DNA from: CAYILC01 sp964364145
GTDB lineage: Bacteria > Patescibacteriota > Microgenomatia > UBA1400 > UBA12028
Direction: 5' to 3'
Assembly (NCBI GenBank): GCA_964364145.1
Contig: CAYILC010000006.1
Coordinates: forward strand, 1 to 19,157
DNA length: 19,157 bases
In this document: in pieces, positions 17,741 to 19,157 of the stretch
How positions within the stretch are numbered: the first letter of the stretch is position 1
Layout: each line of letters starts with the position of its first letter
Program-made: the position numbers and the translations under genes
Notes under the pieces: model-generated
What the model was told of the DNA's origin: nothing
Databases searched by the model: none
The model's input: only the letters and a program-made list of their open reading frames with translations

Positions 17741-19157
17741 TTAACTCCTACTCCCCTGTGGCTTGTTCTTCTCAATAATCGCCGCCGCCACGTTTTGCGG
17801 GACTTCGTCGTAGTGACTTGGGATCATCACAGAACTTGCGCGACCCTGCGTCATACTTCTTAGGATTGTAACATAGCCTTGCATTTCCGCCAAGGGGACA
17901 AGCGCGCGAATAATTACGGCAGTTCCGCGTTGGTCGGTTCCTTGAATCTGGGCGCGCTTGCTGGACAAGTCGCCAATCACATCACCCATAAACTCCGATG
18001 GTGTTGTGACCTCAACCTGCATAATGGGTTCAAGAATCACCGGATCGGCTTGCTTTACTGCCGCTTGAACGGCAATAGATCCAGCAATCTTAAATGACAT
18101 TTCAGACGAGTCAACCTCATGATAACTTCCATCGGTCACCGCGACCTTAAGATCCACAAGTGGGAAACCGGCGAGCACGCCATTTTCCAATGCTTCCTTG
18201 ACACCCTTTTCAATTGCTGGAATAAACTCGCGCGGAATGTTTCCGCCTTTGACTTCGTTTTTCCACTCGTATCCTTCACCGCGATTTTTGGGCTCAACGC
18301 GAAGCCAGCAGTGACCGTACTGCCCGCGACCACCGGATTGCTTAATGTATTTTCCTTCGCCTTCAGCAATTTTTTTGATGGTTTCGCGATACGCAACTTG
18401 CGGAGCGCCAACATTCGCCTCAACCTTAAACTCGCGCTTCATGCGGTCGACCATGATTTCCAAGTGCAACTCGCCCATACCCGCGATAATCGTTTGGCCG
18501 GTTTCAGGATTGCTTTTGATTTTAAATGTTGGATCTTCTTCAGAAAGTTTGCCAAGTGCCATGCCCATGCGCTCTTGGTCAGACTTTGTTTTTGGTTCAA
18601 TGGCAAGAGAAATAACCGGTTCCGCAAACGAGATTCCTTCCAAACGAATTGGATGCGCTTCGTCACACAATGTGTCTCCGGTTTTGGTCGCTTTCAAACC
18701 AACAACCGCGACAATTTCACCCGCAAACGCCTCCTCAACTTCCTCGCGCTGGTTTGCGTGCATGAGTAACAATCGACCAACGCGTTCGTTTTCATTCTTC
18801 GTTGCGTTTAACGTGTACGAACCCGACTTGAGTCTGCCGGAGTAAATGCGAACATAGGTGATACGACCAACGTGTGGATCAGACTGAATCTTAAAAGCGA
18901 GTCCGCAGAAGGGCTCAGTAGATACTAGTTGTCTAGTTTCTAGTATCTCGGTCTTTGGATTTGTCCCTTTGACTTCTTTAATGTCCACGGGGGAAGGTAA
19001 ATATTCCACAATTGCATCGAGTAAGGGCTGTACGCCTTTGTTGTGCAGTGAACTTCCGCAAAAGACAGGTACTAGCTTATAGCCTATGACTGCTTTCCGT
19101 AACGCAACCTTTAATTTACTAGTATCTAGATTCTTGCCATCTAGAAACTCTTGAAGC
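17741..19157 (-). CDS. fusA: Elongation factor G (5' end outside window)
   Basis: EF-G moves tRNAs and mRNA on the ribosome after peptide transfer. The visible 472 or so codons run from the end of the G domain (VPVFCGSSLHNKGVQPLLDA) through domains II-V; the nucleotide-binding motifs are beyond the right edge. Diagnostic segments are STEPFCGLAFKIQSDPHVGR in domain II and KQSGGRGQYGHC with the tip loop DGSYHEVDSSEMSF in domain IV. TPSEFMGDVIGDLSSKRAQI and IPSHYDEVPQNVAA follow. The frame is open to the window edge. The variable linkers LDGKNLDTSK and LETRQLVST are written with CTAG-rich micro-repeats. Confidence 0.97.
   Translation of the reverse strand, partial: LQEFLDGKNLDTSKLKVALRKAVIGYKLVPVFCGSSLHNKGVQPLLDAIVEYLPSPVDIKEVKGTNPKTEILETRQLVSTEPFCGLAFKIQSDPHVGRITYVRIYSGRLKSGSYTLNATKNENERVGRLLLMHANQREEVEEAFAGEIVAVVGLKATKTGDTLCDEAHPIRLEGISFAEPVISLAIEPKTKSDQERMGMALGKLSEEDPTFKIKSNPETGQTIIAGMGELHLEIMVDRMKREFKVEANVGAPQVAYRETIKKIAEGEGKYIKQSGGRGQYGHCWLRVEPKNRGEGYEWKNEVKGGNIPREFIPAIEKGVKEALENGVLAGFPLVDLKVAVTDGSYHEVDSSEMSFKIAGSIAVQAAVKQADPVILEPIMQVEVTTPSEFMGDVIGDLSSKRAQIQGTDQRGTAVIIRALVPLAEMQGYVTILRSMTQGRASSVMIPSHYDEVPQNVAAAIIEKNKPQGSRS
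18920..18948. repeat. CTAG-rich inverted micro-repeat inside fusA
   Basis: AGATACTAG (18920-18928) and CTAGTATCT (18940-18948) are perfect 9-bp arms, with a third CTAG between them. It encodes LETRQLVST in the variable linker before EF-G domain II. Confidence 0.7.
19118..19131. repeat. Second CTAG micro-repeat inside fusA
   Basis: ACTAGTATCTAGAT contains two CTAG sites, and further CTAGs lie at 19072 and 19141. It encodes the LDTS of a variable loop near the end of the EF-G G domain and shares the TAGTATCTAG core with rpmC (9827-9836). Confidence 0.65.

Noticed and set aside
1..19157. CRISPR array, insertion sequence, integrase, rRNA or intact tRNA genes
   Set aside because: No regular spaced repeats, terminal inverted repeats with a transposase, or RNA gene patterns were found on either strand.

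Overview
The window is one long, almost entirely minus-strand stretch of translation-machinery genes from a bacterium. It reads like a member of the Candidate Phyla Radiation (Patescibacteria, probably Parcubacteria-like). Reasons: the str/S10/spc/alpha gene order is continuous; there is no rpmD (uL30) between rpsE and rplO, a loss known for CPR bacteria; the adenylate kinase is a short form; and many ribosomal proteins carry long Lys/Ala/Val/Glu-rich tails. TGA is used as a normal stop (adk, map, rplX), so this is not one of the CPR groups that recode TGA as glycine. The group call is inference from gene content; no tree could be built.

Layout in transcription order (right to left). (1) str region: fusA (5' end outside the window), a small unrecognised gene, tuf, and a terminator hairpin at 16130-16155. 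(2) A visibly AT-rich islet at about 15.1-16.1 kb with one DUF3800-like gene, its own candidate promoter, and a strong candidate promoter on the opposite strand. (3) An S10-operon promoter and leader, then rpsJ-rplC-rplD-rplW-rplB-rpsS-rplV-rpsC-rplP-rpmC-rpsQ-rplN-rplX-rplE-rpsN-rpsH-rplF-rplR-rpsE-rplO-secY-adk-map. (4) A second promoter and leader, then infA-rpmJ-rpsM-rpsK-rpsD-rpoA, with rpoA running off the left edge. A run of 10 N at 9095-9104 interrupts rplN and stands for a longer gap.

The genes encode ribosomal proteins of both subunits, two elongation factors, IF1, the SecY translocon, methionine aminopeptidase, adenylate kinase and the RNA polymerase alpha subunit. Most are spaced by 0-20 bases or overlap (ATGA, TAATG), which suggests translational coupling. 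No stretch longer than about 245 bases lacks a gene.

The most interesting non-coding signal is a pair of matching control regions, one before rpsJ and one before infA. Both have the same extended -10 promoter core (13 identical bases, TTGnnn-17-TACAAT). In both, an 8-bp inverted repeat begins almost exactly at the predicted transcription start and encloses an AGGAGG sequence far from the true start codon. Both mRNAs may therefore begin with a 5' stem-loop holding a decoy Shine-Dalgarno sequence. Other points of note are the DUF3800 islet with a possible antisense transcript, an in-frame duplicated segment in rpsE, CTAG-rich micro-repeats inside rpmC and fusA, and lysine-rich protein tails whose codons supply the purine-rich start region of the next gene.
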